NCBI GenBank assembly: GCA_902810745.1
Contig: CADDYW010000004.1
Location: 62,001-126,000, forward strand
Direction: 5' to 3'
DNA from: Chloroflexota bacterium
GTDB lineage: Bacteria > Chloroflexota > UBA6077 > FW602-bin22 > CADDYW01
Length of the DNA stretch: 64,000 bases
The translations under genes were made by a program, and so were the position numbers. The notes under the pieces are model-generated. The model ran no database searches, was not told where the DNA came from, and saw only the letters and a list, made by a program, of their open reading frames with translations. This document shows, in pieces, positions 46,302 to 54,927 of the stretch. Positions within the stretch are counted from its first letter, which is position 1; every line of letters starts with the position of its first letter.

Positions 46302-47348
46302 CTAGTGCACGCCCGGTGCGCTCACGGCCGGTGCGGGCGCGCTCAGGTCCACGTTCCGTAGATACTCCGCGGCAGACTCCGGCGTCGCGACGTTGATCAT
46401 CACGCCGGTTCCGAGCTCGAACCCCGCGGCGATCGCCAGCTTCGGCAGCAGCTCGAGGTGCCAGTGATAGTCTGGCTCCGCGTCGCCGTGCGGTGGCGCG
46501 GTGTGAATATAGAAGTTGAACGGAGGATCGTTCAGCCCGTGATACAGGCGAGCAGTCAGATCGTGCAATGTGCTCGCGAATGCCTTCTGCTGCTCGACGG
46601 TCATCGTCTCGAACCGGGCGGCGTGCCACTTCGGAAGAATCGACGCTTCGAACGGAGTACGGGATGCGAACGGGGCGTACACCAGGAACCAGTCGTTCTC
46701 CTGGATGACGCGTTCGCCCGCTTCGCGCTCGGCTGTAACGATATCGCAGTACACGCAGCGTCCAGACTCCGCGCGATACCGTCGAACGCCGTCGAGCTCC
46801 TCACAAACAGCAGAGGGGACCAGCGGAATCCCGAACAGCTGCGAGTGCGGGTGCTCCAGGGAGGCACCGGCCTCCTTCCCGTGATTGTTGATGATCAGGA
46901 TGTACCGGATCGCCGGATTCTGCCGATGCGCGTCGTAGCGGGCAATATACGCACGCACGACCTTTTCGATATGTGACACCGGAAGCTGCGCGAAGTCATC
47001 GCCGTGCGACGGACTGCTGATCAGGACCTCGTGGACACCGACTCCGGTCATCGTCGTGTACGGTCCGACGTGCGAGATCACCGGCTCCAGGTCGGCTGGC
47101 CCGAAGGCTGGGTAGAGGTTGGGCACCACGCGCACCTCCCAGCCAGGGGTGTTTGGCTCGGTCCCGGGCACGCGGAAGGCCATCACCTCGGGCGGCGTCA
47201 TTGCCTCGTGTCCCACGCAGAATGGACACTGCGCGGCGGGGGGTACGGGCACGGCGGCTGCCCGACTGAACGAGCTTGGACGCTTGGCACGCTCCGTCGC
47301 GATGGCAACCCAGCGCTGCGTGACGAGATCTTGGCGTAATTGCGGCAT
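46302..47348 (-). CDS. galT: Galactose-1-phosphate uridylyltransferase
   Basis: 348 residues. HIT-like fold with catalytic 'HPHSQLFG' and zinc cysteines 'CPFC' (41-44). It swaps UMP between UDP-glucose and galactose 1-phosphate. Since glgA is upstream on the same strand, a role in supplying glucose 1-phosphate/UDP-sugars is plausible. It might also act as an ADP-sugar or unspecific family member. ATG start 47348, 12 bases after the glgA stop. Confidence 0.92.
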   Translation of the reverse strand: MPQLRQDLVTQRWVAIATERAKRPSSFSRAAAVPVPPAAQCPFCVGHEAMTPPEVMAFRVPGTEPNTPGWEVRVVPNLYPAFGPADLEPVISHVGPYTTMTGVGVHEVLISSPSHGDDFAQLPVSHIEKVVRAYIARYDAHRQNPAIRYILIINNHGKEAGASLEHPHSQLFGIPLVPSAVCEELDGVRRYRAESGRCVYCDIVTAEREAGERVIQENDWFLVYAPFASRTPFEASILPKWHAARFETMTVEQQKAFASTLHDLTARLYHGLNDPPFNFYIHTAPPHGDAEPDYHWHLELLPKLAIAAGFELGTGVMINVATPESAAEYLRNVDLSAPAPAVSAPGVH

Positions 47349-47360
47349 GATGCATACCCC

Positions 47361-48842
47361 TCACTGGACAGCTACAGCTTCGCTTCGCAGAAACGCGAGC
47401 GCCTTCTGGTACAGCTCGTGGTACTTGCGGGCCGAAGCTGTCCAGGAATAATCTGCCTGCATTCCCCGTCGCTGAAGCAATCGCCAGGTGTCCACGTGCT
47501 TATAGTTCTCGACGGCACGAACAATGGCCGTGTAGAGATCCATCGTGTGGTAGCGCTCGAACGAGAATCCGTTTCCTTGCTGCGTACGGGGATCGAAGTT
47601 CTGAATCGTGTCCGCGAGCCCCCCGGTGTGCCGAACGATGGGGATGGATCCGTAGCGGAGGCTGATCATCTGACCCAGGCCGCACGGCTCGAAACGGGAC
47701 GGCATCAGAAACATGTCCGAACCCGCGTAGATCTTCTGCGCGAGGGCGGCGTTGAAAGTCAGGTGGATCGCCGCTCGACCGGCATACTTCTGTGCGTATT
47801 GCGAAAACACGTTGTGATAGTGCTGGTCACCGGTTCCAAGCAGGACAAACTGAACGTCGAGGCACTCCATCATCGTGTCGAAGCACCCCGCCAGGAGATC
47901 GAAGCCCTTCTGGTCTGCCAGCCGTGAAACCATCCCGATCAGCGGGACGGACGGATCCTGCGGAAGGTTCGACTCGCGCTGGAGCGCTAGCTTATTGGCA
48001 CCGCGCGCGTCAAGGTGATCGACGTCGAATGTCTGCGCGATATAGCGATCCGTTGCCGGGTTCATCTCGTCAAAGTCCACTCCGTTGAGGATGCCGAAGA
48101 GGCGATCCTTTCGGTCGCGCAGGAGCGGGTCGAGCTTTTCCCCGAACTCGGGTGTCAGGATCTCCTGAGCGTACCGCTCGGAGACCGTGTTCACGACGTC
48201 GGCGAAGTGAAGGCCTCGCGCCATCAAGTCGACAACGTCGGCGAGCTCGCCAATCTGGGGATGGTGGAGGAAACCATACTCCTCGATTCCCGCCACTTCC
48301 AGGATCCGCCAGCCAAACAGCCCTTGGTATTGCAGGTTGTGGATCGTGAAGACAGTCGCCGTGTTGGCGAAGAACGGGTCCTTTTTATAAATCGTCTTCA
48401 GCCAGTTCGGCACGATACCGGTATGCCAGTCATTGCAATGAATGATGTCTGGCTTCCAGTTCAGATGCCGGAGCATTTCGAGCGCGGCCCGGCAATACAG
48501 GATGAACCGCTCTCCATCGTCGGGATATCCGTAGATGCCCTCGCGATTGAAGTACTTGTCGTTGTTGACAAAATAGACCGGAACGCCGGGCACGGCATCG
48601 GTCCTCAGAATCGACACGGGCTCCGCGGCATCGTCCATGGGAACGTTGAAGGTCGGGACGACCTCGCTCATCTTGAAGCGTTCGGGATCGATCCGACCGT
48701 AGCGCGGTAGTGCAACGCGAACATCGTCCCCCAAGCGAGCAAGCGCCTTCGGCAACGCCCCGGTGACGTCGGCAAGGCCCCCGGTCTTGGCGAACGGAAC
48801 CATCTCAGCCGATAAGACCAGAACCTTGAGCGAGCTAGACAC
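47361..48842 (-). CDS. glgA: Glycogen synthase
   Basis: 493 residues from GTG 48842 with AAGGAG upstream; a longer frame to 48926 is unsupported. GT5 ADP-glucose-binding motif 'KTGGLADV' at residues 19-26 and C-terminal 'SRFEPCGLGQMISLRYG' with 'RHTGGLADTI'. Builds glycogen from ADP-glucose. galT follows on the same strand. Confidence 0.94.
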   Translation of the reverse strand: MSSSLKVLVLSAEMVPFAKTGGLADVTGALPKALARLGDDVRVALPRYGRIDPERFKMSEVVPTFNVPMDDAAEPVSILRTDAVPGVPVYFVNNDKYFNREGIYGYPDDGERFILYCRAALEMLRHLNWKPDIIHCNDWHTGIVPNWLKTIYKKDPFFANTATVFTIHNLQYQGLFGWRILEVAGIEEYGFLHHPQIGELADVVDLMARGLHFADVVNTVSERYAQEILTPEFGEKLDPLLRDRKDRLFGILNGVDFDEMNPATDRYIAQTFDVDHLDARGANKLALQRESNLPQDPSVPLIGMVSRLADQKGFDLLAGCFDTMMECLDVQFVLLGTGDQHYHNVFSQYAQKYAGRAAIHLTFNAALAQKIYAGSDMFLMPSRFEPCGLGQMISLRYGSIPIVRHTGGLADTIQNFDPRTQQGNGFSFERYHTMDLYTAIVRAVENYKHVDTWRLLQRRGMQADYSWTASARKYHELYQKALAFLRSEAVAVQ

Positions 48843-49059
48843 AGGCTTCGTACTCCTTGATATTGAAGAGGGTGCAGGACCACGTGCCACGGCGTCGCCT
48901 GGAGGATAACGCGCATAACCACTCACGCGGTGCGCACAATGTATGCCACCTCGCGCGTGGACCTGCGGCGTCGGACCAGGACCGGCTCGGCCATCGTAAG
49001 CTCGTGAGCCTTCAACCGAGGGCTCACGCAGCGCAACCTCGGTCCTGCTGAATCTGCCT
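48843..49059. other. Gap with hairpin after the DUF697 gene
   Basis: 217 bases. CGTGAGCC (49003-49010) and GGCTCACG (49021-49028) form an 8-bp perfect stem with a 10-base loop; without U-run. It may end transcription of the DUF697 gene. No gene here. Confidence 0.45.
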
Positions 49060-50121
49060 TCACGGCAACCGCAGATAGCGGCTGAGCTGCCCGAGCAGCA
49101 GCGAAGCGCCCGAGATCTGACGGATGGCCTCGTCGCGAAACGAATCCAGTATCTCCGTCGAGGGACGCAATCCCCACCGGTAATAATACTGCCCAGCCTT
49201 TCCGGTGACGTACGTCCCCACGAATGCTACCGCAGCGCGCGGTGCGAGCGCAAATGGGCCAGGTATCAAAGAGACCAGAGACCGTGCCGCGGCTCGCCAG
49301 AAGAACGCCGCGCCAACGATCGGCGCGACCTCGGTAAGAACCTGCAGGCGGTTGTCGACCGGGCGACGGTAGATCAGAGCCAGCTTCAGCAGCAGCATGA
49401 TCTGATTCTTGGTAAGAACCACCATATCGGTTCCCACCGAGGTGAAAGTGCCGACGACCGGAACAAGCGCTGGGAGACTGGATACCACCGCGAACTCGGC
49501 ATTCACGCGTGCAGTGTCAGCGATCAGAAAATCGGCGGCCGGCTCTCGTAGGGGCGCCAGCCGCCGGCCCAGTGGTAGGGCCAGATGAGGAACCTCGCGA
49601 AGCAGGCACGGGAGAAGATCCTGCTGCACACTACGTTCGTCCACCGCGGACACACACAACAGTCGATCCGGCGCCAGCCCGAACACATCGCCTGCTGCTT
49701 GCTGGATCGATTGGCGCTGCTCCCGCTCGATCGAGTAGTCACAGTTCAGAACGCAGAGAACTCGGCCCGGACGTCGGAGAAGCTGGCCGAGGTGGCTTCG
49801 CTCCAGAGAGCCAAACGCGTGATTTGCTGACGTCACGTAGAGATACAGATCGGCCGATGGCAGCGCCAGCGGCACGTCGGAGGGCATGTCGCAGACGTCA
49901 ATCGCGATGTTCGTCGGCTGCGGCCCACTCAGGTCGCTACCGGCCAGGGCGGCAGCCAGGGTCCGCTTGCCAACCCCGGGAGACCCGCAGATGATCAATC
50001 GGACCGGTTGCTCGGCCTCGCGGATGACCGTCTGTGGGTCTATCTCCCGGACGACACTCCAGAACTCGGAAATTCTGCCGGACGTTAACAAATTGCGAAC
50101 GTTCACAGTCGCCTCATCCAA
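49060..50121 (-). CDS. P-loop NTPase with DUF697-like membrane region
   Basis: 353 residues. Walker A 'GSPGVGKRT' at 46-54, followed by GTPase-like 'VLCVLNCD' region (about residues 128-135), where NKxD would be in G proteins but reads 'NCDYS'. The C-terminal half (~225-330) is hydrophobic with 'LPALVPVVGTFTSVGTDMVVLTKNQ', typical of DUF697/YcjF proteins. Start TTG 50121, or GTG 50106. The NKxD change suggests altered nucleotide specificity or a degenerate switch. Function unknown. Divergent from rpsP. Confidence 0.72.
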   Translation of the reverse strand: MDEATVNVRNLLTSGRISEFWSVVREIDPQTVIREAEQPVRLIICGSPGVGKRTLAAALAGSDLSGPQPTNIAIDVCDMPSDVPLALPSADLYLYVTSANHAFGSLERSHLGQLLRRPGRVLCVLNCDYSIEREQRQSIQQAAGDVFGLAPDRLLCVSAVDERSVQQDLLPCLLREVPHLALPLGRRLAPLREPAADFLIADTARVNAEFAVVSSLPALVPVVGTFTSVGTDMVVLTKNQIMLLLKLALIYRRPVDNRLQVLTEVAPIVGAAFFWRAAARSLVSLIPGPFALAPRAAVAFVGTYVTGKAGQYYYRWGLRPSTEILDSFRDEAIRQISGASLLLGQLSRYLRLP

Positions 50122-50224
50122 CGACGTCAGCGTTGACCGGTGCCCTCACCAGTATACCGAGATTCGACGCCGTGCGCTACCGTCACTCCACGGCTTTGAC
50201 CATCGAGTACCTACTCAGACAGCG

Positions 50225-50254
50225 TTGACGCTCTTGACGCGCCCGTGCTATCAT
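50225..50254 (+). promoter_or_regulatory. Promoter of rpsP-khpA-rimM
   Basis: TTGACG (50225-50230), 18 bases, TATCAT (50249-50254) preceded by TGC, an extended -10. Start predicted near 50261, leader about 65 bases. Confidence 0.7.
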
Positions 50255-50327
50255 GCTCCTGATACTGGATTCAGGTCGAACCGAGAAGCCTTCTTATCGC
50301 TACAGGATGGAGGATTAAGTACCCAAT

Positions 50328-50624
50328 ATGCCTGTCAGAATCCGACTGCGTCGGATGGGCGCCAAGAAACAGCCGTCCTACCGGGTCGTGGTCGCGGACT
50401 CTCGATCTCCACGGAACGGGCGTTTCATCGAGACAGTCGGGTTGTATAATCCGTTGACGAACCCCCCTACTGCTAAGGTGAACGAAGAGAAGGTTCGCTA
50501 CTGGTTATCCCACGGTGCGCAGCCGACCGAGGCAGTCAAGCGCATTCTTGGGTGGACCGGCGTTGTCCCGACAACCCCGGAACGAGCCCCCAGCGAGCCC
50601 GGAGCATCTGAAGCCAAGGGCTGA
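50328..50624 (+). CDS. rpsP: 30S ribosomal protein S16
   Basis: 98 residues. '[25 protein letters not shown]' start with the '[10 protein letters not shown]' and '[18 protein letters not shown]' motifs. Assembly protein of the 30S body. Followed by the KH-domain gene as in many bacteria. ATG start; a weak ribosome site (GGAGG at 50308-50312) is a bit far. Confidence 0.97.
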   Translation: MPVRIRLRRMGAKKQPSYRVVVADSRSPRNGRFIETVGLYNPLTNPPTAKVNEEKVRYWLSHGAQPTEAVKRILGWTGVVPTTPERAPSEPGASEAKG

Positions 50625-50730
50625 TCGCCCTTCGCGAGCGACATCTCGTCATTCGCGCTCAATTTCCATTGTGTGACCAGCCAATATGGCGTTGAGTTGG
50701 TCGTAACCGCATTGTCGCCAGGAGAGCCCG

Positions 50731-50958
50731 ATGAAAGAGCTCGTAGAATACATCGCGAAGGCACTCGTTGAGAACCCGGATCAGGTCCGTGTGACCCAGG
50801 TGGTCGGTGAGCAGTCGATCATCCTCGAACTTCAGGTCGCCCAAGAAGATATGGGCAAGATCATCGGCAAAGAAGGGCGGATTGCCAACGCGATCCGAAC
50901 GCTGCTGAAGGTAGCAGCGGCCAAGCAGGGCAAGCGCGCCGTGCTCGAGATTCTCTGA
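50731..50958 (+). CDS. khpA: KH-domain RNA-binding protein (KhpA)
   Basis: 75 residues, whole-protein KH domain with the GxxG loop in '[15 protein letters not shown]'. KhpA binds RNA, often with KhpB, and affects cell division and sRNA use in Firmicutes. ATG start with GGAGAG upstream. Between rpsP and rimM, the standard order. Confidence 0.95.
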   Translation: MKELVEYIAKALVENPDQVRVTQVVGEQSIILELQVAQEDMGKIIGKEGRIANAIRTLLKVAAAKQGKRAVLEIL

Positions 50959-50970
50959 CTCATCGAGGCA

Positions 50971-51543
50971 TTGAGCGGGTTGTCGGGTCCCGTGTCTGGG
51001 CGGTCCGAGCGCGCGCTCACGCCCAGTGGCCGCGAAGTGCGATTTCTCGTCATTGGACGCGTTCTGGGACCGGTGGGAACGACTGGCACGGTTCGCGTCC
51101 AGATCCTCACGGATTTCCCGGACCGCTTTCTTCAATTGCAGAAAGTCCACCTTGGCGACAATCTGCGACCGTATCACGTCGCGAGCGCCCGCCTCGAGCG
51201 CGGATCGGCGCTCCTGAAGCTCGCGGGGATCGACGACGCGAACACTGCCCGAAGCCTATCCAACCAAGATGTTCAGATTCCAATCGAGGAGGCCGTCGCC
51301 CTTCCACCGGACATCTACTTCTGGCATCAGATCATCGGCCTCGACGTGTGGACCGACGACGGGCGCTACCTCGGCAAAATCACTGACGTCCTTCAAACCG
51401 GCAGCAACGATGTCTACGTCGTCGGCGAGGGGCCGGGAGAGATCCTCATACCGGCCATCGACGAGGTGGTATGCCAGATTGACCTGCCAGCTCGTAAGAT
51501 GACCGTGCACTTGCTACCGGGACTCCTGGAAGAGATGCCGTAG
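50971..51543 (+). CDS. rimM: Ribosome maturation factor RimM
   Basis: 190 residues from TTG 50971; a GTG at 51037 would give a shorter 168-residue form closer to the usual length. Motif 'IGRVLGPVGTTGTVRVQILTD' at the start of the RimM domain and C-terminal PRC-barrel 'IIGLDVWTDDGRYLGKITDVL'. Aids 16S 3' domain assembly near S19. Third gene of the S16 operon; trmD, usually next, is not here. Confidence 0.92.
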   Translation: MSGLSGPVSGRSERALTPSGREVRFLVIGRVLGPVGTTGTVRVQILTDFPDRFLQLQKVHLGDNLRPYHVASARLERGSALLKLAGIDDANTARSLSNQDVQIPIEEAVALPPDIYFWHQIIGLDVWTDDGRYLGKITDVLQTGSNDVYVVGEGPGEILIPAIDEVVCQIDLPARKMTVHLLPGLLEEMP

Positions 51544-51569
51544 GGACTCCCGGCGACTTTCCATTTGGA

Positions 51570-51788
51570 TCACGAATATCGCGGCGAACGAGGCGCATGG
51601 AAGTTAATGTTTCCGATTGGCTCGTTCATGTAGACGTCGCCATTCCGGATCTTGATGTTGAACCCGCACTCGGGGTTGGTGCAAACCCACGCCTTGAAAT
51701 GGATTGGCGCACCCCCGCTGCCAAAGTCCGACAGCGGCACTAAGTCGCCGGCCTTGCACTTCTGACACTTCGGCAAATTCACGTCCAT
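51570..51788 (-). CDS. Small zinc-ribbon protein
   Basis: 72 residues. 'CQKCKAGD' and 'CTNPECGF' give a treble of cysteine pairs (CxxC and CxxxxC), a small zinc ribbon. The rest is beta-like. No function assigned. ATG 51788 is 10 bases after GGAGGG. Confidence 0.65.
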   Translation of the reverse strand: MDVNLPKCQKCKAGDLVPLSDFGSGGAPIHFKAWVCTNPECGFNIKIRNGDVYMNEPIGNINFHAPRSPRYS

Positions 51789-51850
51789 CCCATCAACCCT
51801 CCCGCGACCGGATCCGTCGAAACACCTGGCGCGCCGTCACAGCGAGCAAG

Positions 51851-51879
51851 AGTATACACCCACGTCAAGGTAGGAACAA
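51851..51879 (-). promoter_or_regulatory. Promoter of the small zinc-ribbon gene
   Basis: Minus strand: TTGTTC (51879-51874), 17 bases, TATACT (51856-51851). Confidence 0.5.
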
Positions 51880-51911
51880 GCGCTCCCGCTCTCGGCCGGA
51901 CTAACGAGTTT

Positions 51912-53939
51912 CTAATCTCGTTCTAGGCCTAGCTGGAACTGTGTCGTGTGGGTGGTGATCGGCGCCAGTCCGGACACGGCGACGATGACGGGCGTGCGTC
52001 CGTCAGGCAGTTTCAGGCTGCCGGTTTGCGTTCTGTCGAGCTGCAGGCGCTGGACGGGCATTGACTGTCCTGGCGAGATGACCTCCACCAGGTACGTCTC
52101 CGGCCACCTGTTATCAATGCGTACGAAACCCTCTGCCTTCCATCCGTCGTCGGTCATCGCGGTATCTTTCAACCCGATCTCGGGTATTTCAATGCCATCG
52201 AGCGCGAATCCATCCGCGTTGTACGAGTCGTCGGTGACGTATTCGAAGCGTAGAAGAATTTCGCGGCCAGCGTACTGGCTGAGATCTGCGGTCTCCTGCA
52301 CCCAGGTGGGCGTTGCTCCTCCGGAGGTTCCGGTGAACCCATTGCCGTAGTTCTGACCATTTGGGTTCGTGGCCGTGGTATCGGCCGTCGGCAACGTTCG
52401 CCAAGTCTTACCGCCGTCGTCAGAAACCTCGACGTACCCATAATCGAAGTCCTTCTCGATGTCGTACCAGATCCAGAACCGCAACGTCGCCTTCCTCGTG
52501 CTGCGCAGATCAACCGTCCTCGTGAGCCGTGAATCGATCGAGTCTCCGCGATTGCTCCACCATTCAAATGAACTATCGTGCGGATCGGCGCCGATGAGCT
52601 GCACTGTCGGTACGCCCGCGAAACGGAGTGTCGCGGGTCCGGATGGGCTCAGGCGGTAATACGACGTTCCATACTGGTACGCCGTACCGGTGATCGTCTG
52701 ACCGACGGACGGCCCTGGATCAACCCTGGCCGTGAAATGAAGCGAGTGGTAGCCGTATCGTCCACCATCCAGAGAGGGATTGTTGAGGACATTGGCCGCG
52801 ACCCAATCCGCGAAGACCTGATCGAACGTGCGGGGTGGCTGGAGAGATTGGAAAAACCGTTCGAAGCTCGCCATGCCTCTTCCCGGCTCGGCGATCACCT
52901 GACCGATCACGCGGAATCCACCGAACTGCTCCGCGACGTAACGCATGAACAGGTACGCGGCCCCATAATGTGGTGTTGCTGCCGACGGCTCGCTAGCCCA
53001 GGCGTTAAGCTGAGTCTGCGGCTGTCGCGCAAACGCCCCGATTGCACCACTCGGGGCGCCAGTTACTGCCTGTGCCGCCAGCTCTGCCGAGCCCTCGTCG
53101 ATCCAGCTGTTCTGCCAGCGGTGAACGTTGAACTGGATCATATGCATGAACTCGTGGGCGACGGTGCCGTTGAAGCCGGCGCTGCCGGGCCGAACCGCAT
53201 CGACATTGATGTAGATCATCTCGCGTTCGTTGCTGTACGGGTTCACGTCGCGGGTGTACTCATCTGCGGTGCTGTAGTAGCCGCCAACGCCGGGAACGTG
53301 CGCGACCAGCACCGTGATATGGACATCGCCGTCGACTCCCGGCGACCACTCGCTCCCAAAGAGGGCGTGCTCGGTTCGATAGGTGTGATCCTCGAAGTAG
53401 CTGGCGGCCGACTGCACGTCGTCGACGGGCAGCTCCACTCCGTCTTGAACATACCAGTAAGCGTGTGCCGTCTTGGCGACGATACGGGCCCGAACCTGGA
53501 AGTAGGTTTTCGTATCCTGATTCGCGACCCAGAATGTTTGCTCCGTGCCTATCGCGAGATCGTGAGATGACGGGGTTGGCGTCCCTGCCACGGGTGTGGT
53601 CAGCCGCTTCAGGCGCCGCTGTAAATCGACCAGATCTCTGGGCGGAGGTGTTGGAATTGCCAGCGCTCGCGGTGCAACCGCGGGCGTCGGCGTGCTGCTC
53701 GGCAGCGGGACGCGCGAGGGTGCGACCGAAGGGGTGGCAATGGGCGATGGTGTGGAGGCAACCGGCGGAACAGTCGGAGTGGTGACCGCGCGTGCCGTCG
53801 CCGTCGAGGTTGGTAGGGAGGCCGCGGGCGACGAGTTCGCAACGGGCGTCGGCGGAACCGGGGTCGGCTGACATCCAACTGTCGACGCCACGATCAACAG
53901 ACTGACGGCGACAAGCCGCACGAGGCGCGTTACGGTCAC
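51912..53939 (-). CDS. Secreted lipoprotein metalloprotease with HExxH motif
   Basis: 675 residues. Signal peptide and lipobox 'TVGC' with Cys23, then a long Thr/Pro/Ser-rich linker (~25-105), then a protease domain with 'HEFMH' at 262-266 and a probable third zinc ligand Glu282 in 'DEGSAE'. The C-terminal part (~450-590) has MAM/Ig-like beta domains as in immune inhibitor A-type (M6) proteases ('FEWWSNRGDSIDSR', 'LRFEYVTDDSYNADGFALDGI'). The HExxH...E spacing fits a gluzincin rather than M6; exact family uncertain. GTG overlaps the PNP stop by 4 bases. Confidence 0.82.
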   Translation of the reverse strand: MTVTRLVRLVAVSLLIVASTVGCQPTPVPPTPVANSSPAASLPTSTATARAVTTPTVPPVASTPSPIATPSVAPSRVPLPSSTPTPAVAPRALAIPTPPPRDLVDLQRRLKRLTTPVAGTPTPSSHDLAIGTEQTFWVANQDTKTYFQVRARIVAKTAHAYWYVQDGVELPVDDVQSAASYFEDHTYRTEHALFGSEWSPGVDGDVHITVLVAHVPGVGGYYSTADEYTRDVNPYSNEREMIYINVDAVRPGSAGFNGTVAHEFMHMIQFNVHRWQNSWIDEGSAELAAQAVTGAPSGAIGAFARQPQTQLNAWASEPSAATPHYGAAYLFMRYVAEQFGGFRVIGQVIAEPGRGMASFERFFQSLQPPRTFDQVFADWVAANVLNNPSLDGGRYGYHSLHFTARVDPGPSVGQTITGTAYQYGTSYYRLSPSGPATLRFAGVPTVQLIGADPHDSSFEWWSNRGDSIDSRLTRTVDLRSTRKATLRFWIWYDIEKDFDYGYVEVSDDGGKTWRTLPTADTTATNPNGQNYGNGFTGTSGGATPTWVQETADLSQYAGREILLRFEYVTDDSYNADGFALDGIEIPEIGLKDTAMTDDGWKAEGFVRIDNRWPETYLVEVISPGQSMPVQRLQLDRTQTGSLKLPDGRTPVIVAVSGLAPITTHTTQFQLGLERD

Positions 53940-54772
53940 TCTGGCATCCTCGCCAGAACCCCTTCGATAATGCTCCTCACGTGTGCCGCCGATCGCGCGA
54001 CCGTCGCGAGCACCTCTTCGTGTCCGAGAGCTGCGCCCGGGAGGCCCGCGGCGATATTGCTAATCACGCTGAGGCCGAGTACCCGCATGCCAAGCTGGCG
54101 TGCGACGATGACCTCGGGGACGGTGGACATTCCAACCGCGTCACCGCCGGCCAGTCGGAGAAACCGGACCTCCGATGGCGTTTCGAAGTTTGGTCCACCC
54201 ACCATCACGTAGACGCCGTTTCGAATCGAGAGATGCGCGTCCCTCGCGGCGTCTCGCGCCAGGGCCCGCAGCTCCTCGGAATAGGCATCCGTGAGATCGA
54301 CAAATCGCGTGAGATTGGCTGGCGGCGTCTCCCCCGCCAGGGGACTGAGTCCAGCGAGACTCGGAAAGCTGAGGTGATCGTCGATCAGCATAACGTCGCC
54401 CGGCTGAAAGTCGGGATTCAGCGCGCCTGCCGCGTTGGTTACGACCAGGTCTCGGCATCCCAGGGCATTCAGGAAGCGCACCCCAAACCCGAGCTCAGCC
54501 GGCGAGTAACCTTCGTAGCCGTGGACACGCCCCGTCAGCACCGCGACCGCCTTTCCAGATATTCTTCCCAGGAGCAGCTCACCGCCGTGGCCAGCGACAC
54601 TCGGGCGGGGAAAGTGCGGGAGAGATGCCAGGGCAGTGCGCCTCTCGACGTCGACGGCGTCCGTGACGGCACCCAGACCGGAGCCGAGGACGACTCCCAC
54701 GCGCGGAGCGAACGCAAACGATGATTGTACCGCTTCGGCAGCCTGCGCTGCCCTGACACTCCAGTTGATCAT
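53936..54772 (-). CDS. Purine-nucleoside phosphorylase
   Basis: 278 residues from ATG 54772. Trimeric PNP type: 'RVGVVLGSGLGAVTDAVD', phosphate loop 'GYEGYSPAELGFGVRFLNALG', substrate-binding 'GGPNFETPSEVRFLR' and 'VGMSTVPEVI'. Cleaves inosine/guanosine to base and ribose 1-phosphate. An upstream in-frame extension lacks support. The protease gene overlaps its 3' end. Confidence 0.95.
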   Translation of the reverse strand: MINWSVRAAQAAEAVQSSFAFAPRVGVVLGSGLGAVTDAVDVERRTALASLPHFPRPSVAGHGGELLLGRISGKAVAVLTGRVHGYEGYSPAELGFGVRFLNALGCRDLVVTNAAGALNPDFQPGDVMLIDDHLSFPSLAGLSPLAGETPPANLTRFVDLTDAYSEELRALARDAARDAHLSIRNGVYVMVGGPNFETPSEVRFLRLAGGDAVGMSTVPEVIVARQLGMRVLGLSVISNIAAGLPGAALGHEEVLATVARSAAHVRSIIEGVLARMPE

Positions 54773-54778
54773 AGGGGC

Positions 54779-54784
54779 ACTATA
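54779..54784 (-). promoter_or_regulatory. -10 box next to the PNP start (leaderless candidate)
   Basis: Minus strand TATAGT ends 6 bases before the ATG at 54772, so the transcript would start at the codon. -35 at 17 bases is poor (TGGCGA). Confidence 0.4.
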
Positions 54785-54927
54785 CCACCGCTCTGTCCGG
54801 CTCGCCAGTTTCCGGCCAGCGCTCCCGCGTTCCACCGGTTTGACGAGGTCTGGCCGGCGTCAGGAACAGATGTTGCTCGTCAGACCTCTCGCCGTTCGAC
54901 CGCCATTCCGCCCAGGAGATTGGACCC

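Noticed and set aside
46281-46629. N-terminal extension of the tiny membrane protein
   Set aside because: Inside galT in another frame, without hydrophobic or conserved sequence; the AGGAGG site fixes GTG 46275.
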